This document shows positions 8,099 through 16,385 of a stretch of 64,000 bases of DNA, one piece after another. The DNA lies in NCBI GenBank assembly GCA_041287425.1, contig JBEULG010000038.1, positions 3,198-67,197 of the forward strand, read 5' to 3'. Under the pieces are notes generated by a model that worked only from the letters and a program-made list of their open reading frames with translations, did not search any database and was not told the origin of the DNA. Numbering within the stretch: the stretch's first letter is position 1; each line of letters starts with the position of its first letter. The translations under genes were made by a program, and so were the position numbers. Source of the stretch: JAFGSI01 sp041287425 (GTDB taxonomy: Bacteria; Chloroflexota; Anaerolineae; Anaerolineales; Villigracilaceae).

Positions 8099-9304
8099 TT
8101 ACGGCTTGTGGTTCACTTTTCCTGCCTCCACTTCCCAAAGCGTGGCTTTCTCTACGAATGCCGGGGCGAACAATTTCAGGTCGGTGGTGGTCAGCAGGAC
8201 TTGTTCGATATCCTCGATGAAGGTCAGCAAGTCAGCGCGGCGCTGGAGGTCGAGTTCGGCCAAGACCTCGTCCAGCAAAAGCACCGGCCACTGACCGGTT
8301 TTATCCTTCATCCACTCGACTTCGGCCAGTTTGAGGGCCAGCAGGGCAGTGCGCACCTGGCCGCGCGAGCCGTAGTCGCCCAGGTCGAGGCCGTCGGCCA
8401 GGAAGCGCAGTTCGTCGCGGTGGGGGCCGAGGGTCGTCACGCCGCGGGCGATTTCCTCGGCCCGCACCTGGCGCAGGCGCTCGAGGAAGCCGAGGCGAAT
8501 CTCCTCCTGGCTGAGGCCGCTGCGGTCGAGGGGCGTGTCGAGGCGCAGGGACATCTGTCCCGCCGGACGCGGCAGGGGGTCGTAGGCCGGCTGATAGTCG
8601 AGGCGCAAGATTTCTTTTCCATGCGTCAGGGCGCGGTGGATGTGAGCGGCACGCTGTTCGATCTCGCGGAGGGCGGCGATGCGGGCGGCGATCAGCGCCG
8701 CGCCGGCACGGCTGAGGAGGTCGTCCCACGAATCCAATTGGGCCGGGTCGCCGCCGCGCTCGGCCAGCAGTTTGAGCAGAGCGTTGCGCTGGCTCAGGGC
8801 CTGGCTGTACTCGCTCAAATGGGCGGCATAGGCGGGGACAGTCTGCGCCAGCGCCAGGTTCAGGTAGCGGCGGCGCTCGTCCGGCCCGCCCTCGATGATG
8901 CCGGCCATCTGGGGGACGAAGAGGACGGCGTTGAAATGTCCGATGACCTCGGACAGCGGGCGTTTGACGCCGTCGAGCAGAATTTCCTTGCGCAGGCGCT
9001 GGCCGTTCGCCCCAACCGGTTCGAGAATCAGGCGCGCTTCCAGACGGTGAGCGGCGCGGCCGCGCTGATATTCGGCGACCACCCGTCCAACCGCCAGGTC
9101 TTTGCGGGCCTCCAGGAAGTTGACCAGTTGGCGGTCGGCGTGAGTCTGGAACGAGGTAAAAGTCGCCAGGAAATAGATGGCTTCCAGGAGGGTCGTCTTG
9201 CCCTGGGCGTTGCTGCCCACCAGCAGCACAACCCGCCGGGGCACGTCCAGGTCCAGGCGGGCAAAACTGCGAAAGTTGGTCAGCGAGAGATGGGTCAGAT
9301 ACAC
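8099..9304 (-). CDS. recF: DNA replication and repair protein RecF
   Basis: 401 residues from a GTG at 9304, chosen because VYLTHLSLTNFRSF is the conserved RecF N-terminus; upstream in-frame codons lie inside def. The Walker A motif is GSNAQGKTT (about 30-38), and the ABC-type signature and Walker B lie late (LLLDEVLAELD). RecF loads RecA at gapped DNA with RecO and RecR. The start is 10 nt behind the def stop, so the two form an operon. recF is often next to dnaA/dnaN but here it is not. Confidence 0.92.
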   Translation of the reverse strand: MYLTHLSLTNFRSFARLDLDVPRRVVLLVGSNAQGKTTLLEAIYFLATFTSFQTHADRQLVNFLEARKDLAVGRVVAEYQRGRAAHRLEARLILEPVGANGQRLRKEILLDGVKRPLSEVIGHFNAVLFVPQMAGIIEGGPDERRRYLNLALAQTVPAYAAHLSEYSQALSQRNALLKLLAERGGDPAQLDSWDDLLSRAGAALIAARIAALREIEQRAAHIHRALTHGKEILRLDYQPAYDPLPRPAGQMSLRLDTPLDRSGLSQEEIRLGFLERLRQVRAEEIARGVTTLGPHRDELRFLADGLDLGDYGSRGQVRTALLALKLAEVEWMKDKTGQWPVLLLDEVLAELDLQRRADLLTFIEDIEQVLLTTTDLKLFAPAFVEKATLWEVEAGKVNHKP

Positions 9305-9314
9305 GTCGCGGCGC

Positions 9315-9821
9315 TCAAACGTTATCTTCCACCGGCTCGGCCGGCTGCCAGACGCGCAGGGCGCGGTCGGTGTAAAGGATGCCGTCCAGGTGGTCAATTT
9401 CATGCTGGAAGATGCGCGCCAGCCAGCCGGTGGCCTTGATTTTGAGCGGCTGGCCGCGGCGGGTCTGGCCGCGGATGGTGATGGCCAGGTCGCGTTCCAC
9501 CTCGCCTTGCAGGCCGGGGATGGACAGACAGGCCTCCACGGCGATTTCCTTTTCCGGGGAGCGCTGGCGGATTTCGGGGTTGACGACCACGAAGAGTTTC
9601 TTGGGGGCGGCCTCGTCTTCGTCGTCCTCCGGATACTCGACGACGATGACGCGCGCGGAGATGCCCACCTGCGGAGCAGCCAGGCCCACGCCGGGGGCGG
9701 CGCGCATGGTCTCGATCATATCGTCCACCAGGGTTTGCAGGTCGGAGTCGAAACGGGTCACCGGCCGGGCCTTGCGGCGCAGGATGGGGTCGGGGAGAGT
9801 CACAATCGGTCGAATGGTCAT
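9315..9821 (-). CDS. def: Peptide deformylase
   Basis: 168 residues. All three deformylase motifs are present: GVGLAAPQ (44-51), EACLS (96-100; usual form EGCLS, metal-binding Cys 98) and HEIDH (140-144, metal His residues and catalytic Glu). It removes the N-formyl group from nascent proteins. There is an acidic insertion (PEDDEDEAAP, about 64-73). It is the first gene of a def-recF pair on the minus strand. Confidence 0.95.
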   Translation of the reverse strand: MTIRPIVTLPDPILRRKARPVTRFDSDLQTLVDDMIETMRAAPGVGLAAPQVGISARVIVVEYPEDDEDEAAPKKLFVVVNPEIRQRSPEKEIAVEACLSIPGLQGEVERDLAITIRGQTRRGQPLKIKATGWLARIFQHEIDHLDGILYTDRALRVWQPAEPVEDNV

Positions 9822-9854
9822 GGAATCACCGCTAAAAAAGAATGTCAGGGAGGC

Positions 9855-11525
9855 CTATTTTACTTCACTTTCGTCCGTTTTCTGCTGGCTCTGTTCGCGG
9901 CGGAATTCTTCGGCGCTCTGGTGGTAGGTGGCCAGCCAGGAGGCCATGCGCTCCCGCTCGGCGGCGGCCTCCGCCTGACGCTTGGCCTCCAGCCGGGCGA
10001 CGCGCCGCTGGTCAATATCCTGCTGGACGGTCGGCGGGTCCTGTACATCCTGGAAGACCAATTGCGTCCCGCCGACGGAGATGTACACATCGCCGTAATT
10101 CAGCAACACCTTCAGGAAGGTGTCGCGCTTGTACTCGGTGCTCAGGATGTTGTCGAGCGAGGCCGATTTGCGCTCCTCGCGCCCGAAGGGCGTGCGGTCA
10201 ATGTCGAAAATTTGATCCTGGGTGACCTGGAACTTGTCGTTGCGCCAATCAATGTACTGATACAACCACCACAGGAAGGCGCCGAAGAAGGCCAGCAGCA
10301 GGATGAGCGAGAACACCCCCAGGTTCGGGCCGTTCCGATACCAGTCGTAGCCAAGCAGGACAAGCATGGTTAGCCCCGTCAGCCCCGGCGCCCAGGTCTG
10401 TTTGAACAGGACGAAGTAGTGTTTGCGGTAGGTGATCGTCCCGCCGCTCTCGACGATACGGATGCTGAAAAGATTGCCGAACAAAGCCCGCCCCAGCCCT
10501 CGCCGCGAGGCGGGAGGCAGGAGGGCCGGTTCCTGCTGCCTGGGCGGGGGAGGCGGGGCGGCCAGGCCGAGTTTTTCACGGATGGCGCGCTTCATCGCCT
10601 CCACATCGGCCTGACGGGCCATCGCCCGGCTGCGGCTCCAGTATTCCTCGATCATCTGCGCCGCCTGCTGAGGCCGGAACACCTGTGTGAACAGAATGCG
10701 CCCGACAAAGGTGCGAATGATGACGGTGCCGTAGTCCAGGATGCGGCCGACTTGGTCGGTCTCGACCCCCACCGACAGGATGGTGCTGAGGGGCGCCTCC
10801 TGGCGGCTGTCGTAGATGCCGATGGTCTTCTCCAGCCGAATCACGCGCAGGTTGGTCACGATGTAATAATCGTTGCTCCAATCCAGCCATTTCCAAATCA
10901 TCCATACGGCGATGAGCGTCAGCGCCAGCGACCCCAAGTCGAGGAAGATGACGGAGGGGAAAGCAAAGAAGAAAATGATGAACAAAATCGGCAGAATCAG
11001 GGCCAGGGTGGGGGCGAAGAGGGCCTGCAGCAAGACCACCGTATGCTTGCGGGCCAGGAAGTAAATCGATTCGTTTGCCTGAAGCCATTTGAATCGCAGC
11101 CGGCGGATGAGGCGGTGGCTGTCGATGGCGACCTGGAAGTTGCGGCGCAGGGCGGGCACCTGCTTGAGGAGTTGCTCAAAATCTCGGCGGTGGAGTATCA
11201 GCGTCAACCCCTCGCTGCGGGCGGTGACCGAGGCGGAACGCCGATGATGACGCCGCAACAGCGCCTCCTCGCCGAAATAATCCCCCTCCGTCAGGAAGCC
11301 CAGTCTCTTGAGGCGTCGGCCGCGGCCGGTCGAGACCTCCACCTGGCCGCGATAGACGATGAAGAACGTTTCCCCGTGATCGCCCTGCCTGACGATGGTT
11401 TCGCCCGCCTCGAAACGCTTTTCCTGCAATTTCTCGGAGATTTCGGCCAATTGGTCGTCGTTCAGGCCGCGGAAGATATGCAGCCGCTTGATGAAATTTT
11501 GCCGCTCGGCAACGCTGAGGTTCAC
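9855..11525 (-). CDS. Membrane protein with cyclic-nucleotide-binding domain and two PH-like domains
   Basis: 556 residues with a GTG start at 11525. Residues about 12-130 are a CAP-type cyclic-nucleotide-binding domain with the phosphate-binding cassette YFGEEALLRRHHRRSASV (FGE...RSA), so cAMP or cGMP binding is plausible. Two hydrophobic hairpins follow (about 168-210 and 380-420), each leading into a bacterial-PH-like segment (NDYYIVTNLRVIRLEKTIG; NDKFQVTQDQIFDIDRTPF). A Pro-rich linker (APPPPP) separates the halves, and the C-terminus is a basic/coiled tail. The minus-strand TAGAAT at 11537-11532 ends 6 nt before the GTG, so it is probably leaderless. An adenylate cyclase gene lies 6 kb away. 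Confidence 0.75.
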   Translation of the reverse strand: MNLSVAERQNFIKRLHIFRGLNDDQLAEISEKLQEKRFEAGETIVRQGDHGETFFIVYRGQVEVSTGRGRRLKRLGFLTEGDYFGEEALLRRHHRRSASVTARSEGLTLILHRRDFEQLLKQVPALRRNFQVAIDSHRLIRRLRFKWLQANESIYFLARKHTVVLLQALFAPTLALILPILFIIFFFAFPSVIFLDLGSLALTLIAVWMIWKWLDWSNDYYIVTNLRVIRLEKTIGIYDSRQEAPLSTILSVGVETDQVGRILDYGTVIIRTFVGRILFTQVFRPQQAAQMIEEYWSRSRAMARQADVEAMKRAIREKLGLAAPPPPPRQQEPALLPPASRRGLGRALFGNLFSIRIVESGGTITYRKHYFVLFKQTWAPGLTGLTMLVLLGYDWYRNGPNLGVFSLILLLAFFGAFLWWLYQYIDWRNDKFQVTQDQIFDIDRTPFGREERKSASLDNILSTEYKRDTFLKVLLNYGDVYISVGGTQLVFQDVQDPPTVQQDIDQRRVARLEAKRQAEAAAERERMASWLATYHQSAEEFRREQSQQKTDESEVK

Positions 11526-11607
11526 ATTTCGATTCTAGCATGAAATCAGCGCTTGTCGGTGAGAAAGTGGGGAGAGAGGGGATGGATGGCGTTCGATTGA
11601 AAACCGC

Positions 11608-11661
11608 TTGACAAAATGAAACAAATGTTCTACAATATATGCAAACATAGAACATTCGTTC
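11608..11661 (+). promoter_or_regulatory. Promoter with two GAAC-N4-GTTC-type operators
   Basis: -35 TTGACA at 11608-11613, 17-bp spacer, -10 TACAAT at 11631-11636. Two boxes of the Bacillota LexA (SOS) type flank the -10: AAACAAATGTTC (11619-11630, one mismatch to GAAC-N4-GTTC) and a perfect GAACATTCGTTC (11650-11661). Their centres are 31 bp apart, about three helical turns. A perfect 8-bp inverted repeat, ATGTTCTA/TAGAACAT, also spans 11625-11655. A repressor here would block the promoter. Assignment to LexA is inference. Confidence 0.6.
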
Positions 11662-11769
11662 GATTTGCAACTGCTCCTCATCCGCCGCCCAAACCCGACC
11701 GTTCGCCTGTTGAGAGCAGTTCCGACTTCCGAACCCAATTTTGTTCATATTACAACAAAGGAGGTTGTA

Positions 11770-12504
11770 ATGAACACCACTTACAGCAAGAGCCGCGGGG
11801 TCGGTTCCGCCTTCAAGGGACTCTCCCTCCGGCGCGGGTTGGCCTGGGGCTTGATCATCATCGGAGCGCTGCTCGCCTTCGAAATTTTCAATTACAGCAC
11901 GACCCAATACGCCCTGGCCGATGTGCTGGGCGATTTGAGGTTCGCCGGCATGCGCTGGGCCACCATCCTGGCCATCGCTTTCTGCGGCATTGACTTTGCC
12001 GGCATCGCCCGCCTGTTCACCCCCGAACAGGGCCGCGACGAACCCGCCGAGGTCTGGTATCTCTTCGGGGCCTGGCTGCTGGCCGCAGCGATGAACGCTC
12101 TGCTCACCTGGTGGGGCGTCAAGGCCGCCATCGTCAACAACCCGTCGGTCCCCAGCGCGGTGATCGCCAGCGATACGCTGGTCAAGGTGGTGCCGGTCTT
12201 CGTCGCCATCATGGTCTGGATGATTCGGGTGCTCATCATCGGCACCTTTTCGATTGCCGGAGAACGCCTCTTCAGCCAGGCGGAGGTCGGTCTCGCTCCC
12301 GCCAAGCGGAGCGCGCCTCTGCTGCAACCGGCCAGCCAGTTGACTCCCCGCCGTCCGGCCGTCAGCGGTTCGTACCGCCCGGCGGCGCGGCCGCGGCCGG
12401 CGCCCACCTACGGCGCCCGCCCCGAGCCAACCTATCACAACCTTTCGATGAGCGCCCGGCCGGTTCACGAGCCGGAGTACACCGACCCCGTCCGGCACGC
12501 CTAG
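11770..12504 (+). CDS. Hypothetical multi-pass membrane protein under the two-box operator
   Basis: 244 residues. The ATG at 11770 follows GGAGG by 6 nt. Four hydrophobic segments are visible: about 24-45 (LAWGLIIIGALLAFEIF), 62-80, 98-118 and 138-165. A disordered Pro/Arg-rich C-terminal tail (about 180-244, with RPAARPRPAPTYGARPEP) follows. I recognise no family. The long 5' leader (about 125 nt) and the double operator mark it as regulated. The lytic transglycosylase gene starts 6 bp after its stop, so the pair is probably one transcript. Confidence 0.7.
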   Translation: MNTTYSKSRGVGSAFKGLSLRRGLAWGLIIIGALLAFEIFNYSTTQYALADVLGDLRFAGMRWATILAIAFCGIDFAGIARLFTPEQGRDEPAEVWYLFGAWLLAAAMNALLTWWGVKAAIVNNPSVPSAVIASDTLVKVVPVFVAIMVWMIRVLIIGTFSIAGERLFSQAEVGLAPAKRSAPLLQPASQLTPRRPAVSGSYRPAARPRPAPTYGARPEPTYHNLSMSARPVHEPEYTDPVRHA

Positions 12505-12510
12505 CCGTCC

Positions 12511-13197
12511 ATGCCTCCCAACGCCCCCCCGTCTCCTCCCGCACGGGCAGCCGCCTCCCCCACCGGAGGCGGTTGTCTATCTGAGGCCCTCTTGCCGCCG
12601 CTGGCGGTGCTGGCGGTAAGCGTTTGCCTGGCGACTTTGCTGCTGGGCGCTCCCGCCGGCTCGAGCACTCCGCCGCCTTCGGGAAGCGCCGAGGGGATTT
12701 CGCCTGTCTTCACGCCCGAGGTCGCTCACTGGGCCGCCTGGATTCGACTCTGGGCGGCCGAGGCGGGCGTGGACCCGAATCTGGCCGCGACGGTCATGCA
12801 AATCGAATCCTGCGGCGACCCGCGCGCCCGCTCCTCCGCCGGCGCGCTCGGCCTGTTCCAGGTGATGCCCTACCACTTTGCTCCCGGCGAGAATCCCTTC
12901 GACCCGGCGACGAACGCCCGCCGCGGCCTGGCCTATCTGCGCCGCGCCCTGATGGCCGCCGGCGGCGAGGCACGCCTGGCCTTGGCCGGATACAACGGCG
13001 GCATTGGCCTCATCGGGCGCAGTGAACTGGACTGGCCGGCCGAAACGCGGCGGTACGTTTACTGGGGCAGCGGAATCTACGCCGAAGCCGTCAGCGGGGC
13101 ACAGGAAAGCCTCCGCCTGCAAGAGTGGCTGGCGGCGGGCGGAGACGGATTGTGCCGGCGGGCGCGGCTCAGTCTGGGGCTGGGAGCAAACAGATGA
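12511..13197 (+). CDS. SLT-type lytic transglycosylase, membrane-anchored
   Basis: 228 residues. One N-terminal hydrophobic segment (about 27-47) acts as anchor or signal. The soluble lytic transglycosylase domain (about 70-190) has the catalytic Glu in MQIESCGDP (E99), GLFQVMP and AGYNGG, and cleaves peptidoglycan glycan strands with formation of 1,6-anhydroMurNAc. It is co-transcribed with the preceding membrane protein behind a repressor-type promoter, so wall cleavage may be inducible. It ends 12 bp from the convergent histidine kinase gene. Confidence 0.85.
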   Translation: MPPNAPPSPPARAAASPTGGGCLSEALLPPLAVLAVSVCLATLLLGAPAGSSTPPPSGSAEGISPVFTPEVAHWAAWIRLWAAEAGVDPNLAATVMQIESCGDPRARSSAGALGLFQVMPYHFAPGENPFDPATNARRGLAYLRRALMAAGGEARLALAGYNGGIGLIGRSELDWPAETRRYVYWGSGIYAEAVSGAQESLRLQEWLAAGGDGLCRRARLSLGLGANR

Positions 13198-13209
13198 GAG
13201 GGCGGGAAA

Positions 13210-14610
13210 TCAGGCGGCGGGCGGCGGGCCATCCGGCGAAGCCAGGAGGGGCAGCCAGACGCGAAAGGTCGTGCCTTCCCCCTCTTTCGAGTCGACCTCG
13301 ATTCGCCCGCCATGATGGGTCACGATCCAGTAGGCAATCGAGAGCCCCAGGCCGAAGCCGCCGGTGCGGGCCCGGCTGCGCGATTTTTCGGCCCGGTAGA
13401 AACGCTCGAAGATGTGGGGCAGGTCTTCGGCCGGGATGCCCGGCCCGGTATCGCGGACGATCAGGCGCGCCTGGTTGCCGACTTTGCCCAGGCTAAGCAC
13501 GATTTCGCCGCCGGCTGGCGTGTAGTTGACAGCATTCGAGATGAGATTGAGGAGCACTTGCTTGAGGCGGTCGGCGTCGCCGTTGACCAGCACCTGGTCA
13601 ATCTCGCTGACCTTCAACTGGACGCGCCCGCGCGCCAGGACGCGCATTTCCTTGCAAACCTCCAGCAGGAGCGTATCCAGTTCGACCGGGCCGAATTTGA
13701 GCGGCAGTTTGCCCGATTCGGCCTGGGCCTCGAGCAGCAGGTCGCCGACCAGGCGATTCAAGCGGTCGGTTTCGTCCTCGATGCTGGAGAGGGATTCTTC
13801 GTCGCTGCAGCCCGTCTTGCGCATCAATTCGACGTTGCCCTTGATGACGGTCAGGGGCGTGCGCAGTTCGTGAGAGACATCGGCCAGGAAACGCTGCTGG
13901 GAAGTAAAAAGCCGCTCCAGCCGTTCGAGGGTGTCATTGAAGGCCTGGATGAGTTCGCCGATTTCGTCGTTCTCGCTGGTCAGGGAGGGGATGCGCATGG
14001 AGAGGTCGTCGGCGTGGGAAATCTTGAGAGCGGTTTGCGTGACAGCAGCCAGGGGGGAGAGCGCCCGCCCAATGGTGAACCAGGAGGCCAGGGCAGCAAT
14101 CACCATCGAGAGGACGGCGGTGAGGGTGATGATTTGCAGGAGGATGGTACGGGCCGAGTCGACGAACGCCAGGGAGGCGGCCAGTTGGATGGTGCCAATC
14201 GGACGCTGTTCGGCGCCGGCTACCAGCGGCACGGTCAGGACGCGCAGATGCGCCCCATTCAAGTAGTGGTCGCGGTAGAGGGGCGCCGCGGCTTGCAAGC
14301 CGACCGGATCGAGCGGCTGGCTCAGGCCGCGAATGCCGGCCGAACTGGTCACCAGCCGTCCGCCGACATCCCACACCTGGATGTAAACGCTGGCCGTCAA
14401 ATCGAGTTGCGGCAGGGAAATGACGTTCAGTTCGCCGAGCGAGTCGACCCGCGTGTTGGTCAGAATTTCCCGGAACGTTTGCCGCAGGGTGTCGTCCACC
14501 TGTTTGATGAAAAGCACGCTGACCAGGGCATAGAGCAGGATGCCAAACAGGAGCAGGATCCCGCCGGTCAGCGCCGAGTAGAGGAGGGTCAGGCGCAGGC
14601 GCAGCGACAT
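13210..14610 (-). CDS. Sensor histidine kinase (HAMP-HisKA-HATPase)
   Basis: 466 residues. TM1 at about 9-35, a periplasm-facing sensor region 36-155, TM2 at about 157-180, HAMP at about 181-233. The HisKA H-box is FLADVSHELRTPLTVIKGN (His 247). HATPase boxes are LLNLISNAVNYTP (N), VRDTGPGIP (G1), FERFYRAEKSRSR (F) and GFGLGLSIAYWIVTHHGG (G2). It autophosphorylates and passes phosphate to the adjacent OmpR-type regulator. Its ATG abuts the regulator's stop codon directly. The signal is unknown. Confidence 0.93.
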   Translation of the reverse strand: MSLRLRLTLLYSALTGGILLLFGILLYALVSVLFIKQVDDTLRQTFREILTNTRVDSLGELNVISLPQLDLTASVYIQVWDVGGRLVTSSAGIRGLSQPLDPVGLQAAAPLYRDHYLNGAHLRVLTVPLVAGAEQRPIGTIQLAASLAFVDSARTILLQIITLTAVLSMVIAALASWFTIGRALSPLAAVTQTALKISHADDLSMRIPSLTSENDEIGELIQAFNDTLERLERLFTSQQRFLADVSHELRTPLTVIKGNVELMRKTGCSDEESLSSIEDETDRLNRLVGDLLLEAQAESGKLPLKFGPVELDTLLLEVCKEMRVLARGRVQLKVSEIDQVLVNGDADRLKQVLLNLISNAVNYTPAGGEIVLSLGKVGNQARLIVRDTGPGIPAEDLPHIFERFYRAEKSRSRARTGGFGLGLSIAYWIVTHHGGRIEVDSKEGEGTTFRVWLPLLASPDGPPPAA

Positions 14611-15288
14611 TCAGGGATTCTCGCGCAACACATAGCCCACGCCGCGCACCGTGTGGAGTAAACGCGGCTCGCCCTGGGCTTCCAACTTCTGACGCAGATA
14701 GCGGATGTAAACCTCCAGGACATTGCTCTCCCCCCCGAAATCGTAGCCCCAGACGCGGTCGAAGATGACCTCGCGGGTAAGCACCTGGCGCGGGTGGCGC
14801 ATGAAGAGTTCGAGCAGGTCGTACTCTTTGGCCGTCAGCGGAATCAGACGCTCGCCGCGTTTGACCTGATGCAGGGCGGTATCCATGACCAGATCGGCGA
14901 ATTGATAGACCTGGTTGCGCTCGGTCTGGGTGCGGCGCAGCAGGGCGCGCACGCGGGCGGTCAATTCGTCCAGGTTGAAGGGCTTGACCAGATAGTCATC
15001 GGCGCCGGCATCCAGCCCTTCGACGCGGTCCTGGACGGTGTCCTTGGCGGTCAACATCAGGATGGGCAGGTTGCCGCTGCTGCGCAGCCGGCGGCAGACT
15101 TCCAGGCCGTCCAGGCCGGGCAGCAGCCAGTCGAGGATGACCAGGTCGGGGCGGCGGTCGCGGGCCATGTTGAGTCCCGCCCGGCCGTCGGTAGCGATGT
15201 CCACGGCGTAGCCTTCGTAAGCCAGGCCGCGCTGCAAGACCTTGAGGATGGCAGGGTCGTCCTCGATAATCAGAATGCGCTCGTTCAT
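14611..15288 (-). CDS. OmpR/PhoB-family response regulator
   Basis: 225 residues from the ATG at 15288 (MNERILIIEDDP); longer in-frame starts run into the repeat element upstream. The receiver domain has Asp 9-11, phospho-acceptor Asp 53 (VILDWLLPGLDG), Thr 80 and Lys 102 (VKPF). The winged-helix DNA-binding domain (about 128-224) shows LTAKEYDLLELFMRHPRQVLTRE and VYIRYLRQKLE...RGVGYVL. It is first in the two-gene operon, directly upstream of its kinase. Confidence 0.94.
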   Translation of the reverse strand: MNERILIIEDDPAILKVLQRGLAYEGYAVDIATDGRAGLNMARDRRPDLVILDWLLPGLDGLEVCRRLRSSGNLPILMLTAKDTVQDRVEGLDAGADDYLVKPFNLDELTARVRALLRRTQTERNQVYQFADLVMDTALHQVKRGERLIPLTAKEYDLLELFMRHPRQVLTREVIFDRVWGYDFGGESNVLEVYIRYLRQKLEAQGEPRLLHTVRGVGYVLRENP

Positions 15289-15307
15289 ACTCGCCTCTGT
15301 AAGACAA

Positions 15308-15406
15308 GGCTCACGCAGAATGAACCGCCAAGAATTCTCGGCGAACTCACCCACAACCGGCGTTTTGGCGACCTGGCGGTGAGGAGAACATCGTTGTGCG
15401 TCAGCC
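15308..15406. repeat. MITE-like element, shortened copy (about 99 bp)
   Basis: Ends GGCTCACGCA (15308-15317) and TGCGTCAGCC (15397-15406) are inverted repeats with one mismatch and resemble the ends of the 1723-1863 element. The body shares AACCGCCAAGAATTC, GGCGAACTC and GGCGGTGAG...AACATCGTT with it, but about 40 bp of the centre is missing. It fills the gap between the divergent response regulator and sugar transferase genes. Confidence 0.65.
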
Positions 15407-15440
15407 CGGTTAAGAATATACCACAAAGGCCAACTTTTGG

Positions 15441-15446
15441 TAGAAT
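15441..15446 (+). promoter_or_regulatory. -10 box of the sugar transferase gene; predicted leaderless transcript
   Basis: TAGAAT ends 6 nt before the GTG start at 15453. No ribosome-binding site is present between the box and the start. Confidence 0.5.
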
Positions 15447-15452
15447 GAACGC

Positions 15453-16067
15453 GTGTTCCCTGAAGGAATCCCGCTCTCGAAGCGCCTGTTCGACCTGCTG
15501 GCGGCCTCGCTCGGCCTGCTGGTTCTCTCGCCGCTCCTGCTGATTCTGGCCCTGCTGGTGGGCTGGCGGCTGGGGCGCCCGATTCTTTTCCGCCAGACAC
15601 GGCCCGGCTACCGCGGCCGGCCCTTCGTCCTCTACAAGTTCCGCACCATGAACGAGCGGCGCGGCCGCGACGGGAACCTGCTGCCCGACGCCGAGCGCCT
15701 GACCCGCTTCGGGCGCTTCCTGCGCGCCTCCAGCCTGGACGAGTTGCCCGAACTCTTCAACGTGCTGCGCGGCGAGATGAGCCTGGTGGGGCCGCGCCCG
15801 CTGCTGATGCAATACCTGGAGCGCTACTCCCCTGAACAGATGCGCCGCCACGAGGTCCTGCCGGGCATCACCGGCTGGGCGCAGGTCAACGGCCGCAACG
15901 CCCTCACCTGGCAGGAGAAATTCCGCCTGGATGTCTGGTACGTCGATCACTGGTCGTTCTGGCTGGACCTCAAGATTCTGTTCCTGACGCTGTGGAAAAC
16001 GCTCAAACGGGAGGGGATCAGCCAGCCCGGCCAGGCTACCGCCGAGGAATTCAGGGGCAACGAGTAG
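15453..16067 (+). CDS. Bacterial sugar transferase (undecaprenyl-phosphate sugar phosphotransferase)
   Basis: 204 residues, the single-domain form (PglC/WcaJ-core-like). One membrane segment lies at about 14-36 (LLAASLGLLVLSPLLLILALL). The catalytic core includes FRQTRPGYRGRPFVLYKFRTM, ASSLDELPELFNVLRGEMSLVGPRPL (the SSLDELPQ and GPRP signatures) and LPGITGWAQVNGRN. It transfers a sugar-1-phosphate to undecaprenyl phosphate and starts synthesis of a surface polysaccharide or glycoprotein glycan. The GTG start fits the conserved N-terminus. No other glycan genes are near. Confidence 0.9.
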   Translation: MFPEGIPLSKRLFDLLAASLGLLVLSPLLLILALLVGWRLGRPILFRQTRPGYRGRPFVLYKFRTMNERRGRDGNLLPDAERLTRFGRFLRASSLDELPELFNVLRGEMSLVGPRPLLMQYLERYSPEQMRRHEVLPGITGWAQVNGRNALTWQEKFRLDVWYVDHWSFWLDLKILFLTLWKTLKREGISQPGQATAEEFRGNE

Positions 16068-16082
16068 GGCCGTGAAGTTTGG

Positions 16083-16378
16083 TATAATCACGCCATCTGA
16101 AGACTTGCCCGGAGACGAGTAACCGTCCCCCCTGTCCAGAGAGCCGCCGGTCGGTGCGAGGCGGACGGGGCGGCGGCGAAATCCACTCCGGCGTCTGCCC
16201 GGTCAGGGGCCGGCAGACAGTCGCCCTCGCAGAGGTGTTCCGCCGCCATAAGAGGGCCGGGAAGCGCCCGTTAGCGCGTCAACGAGGTTGCGACCGCAGT
16301 CGCAACGAAAGCAGGTGGCACCACGAGACGCCCCCTCGTCCTGCAATCGTGAGGGGGCGCGTTCTTTTTCCTTTGGAG
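16083..16378 (+). promoter_or_regulatory. T-box riboswitch controlling serS
   Basis: TATAAT at 16083-16088 is followed by an approximately 290-nt leader with T-box features: the GACGAGTAA stem-I segment (about 16113-16121), the apical AGAGAG...GGTCGGTGCGAGG module (about 16139-16161), a specifier loop GAAATCCACTCC with TCC (Ser codon) at 16182-16184, and the T-box bulge AGGTGGCACC at 16313-16322. An intrinsic terminator follows: CGCCCCCTC (16329-16337), GAGGGGGCG (16351-16359) and a T-run. Uncharged tRNA-Ser would bind the leader and permit transcription of serS. I read the specifier by eye. Confidence 0.85.
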
Positions 16379-16385
16379 GTGCAAC

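Noticed and set aside
11625..11655. The ATGTTCTA/TAGAACAT inverted repeat taken as a terminator hairpin
   Set aside because: There is no T-run, the left arm overlaps the -10 region and the repeat fits an operator position at the promoter.
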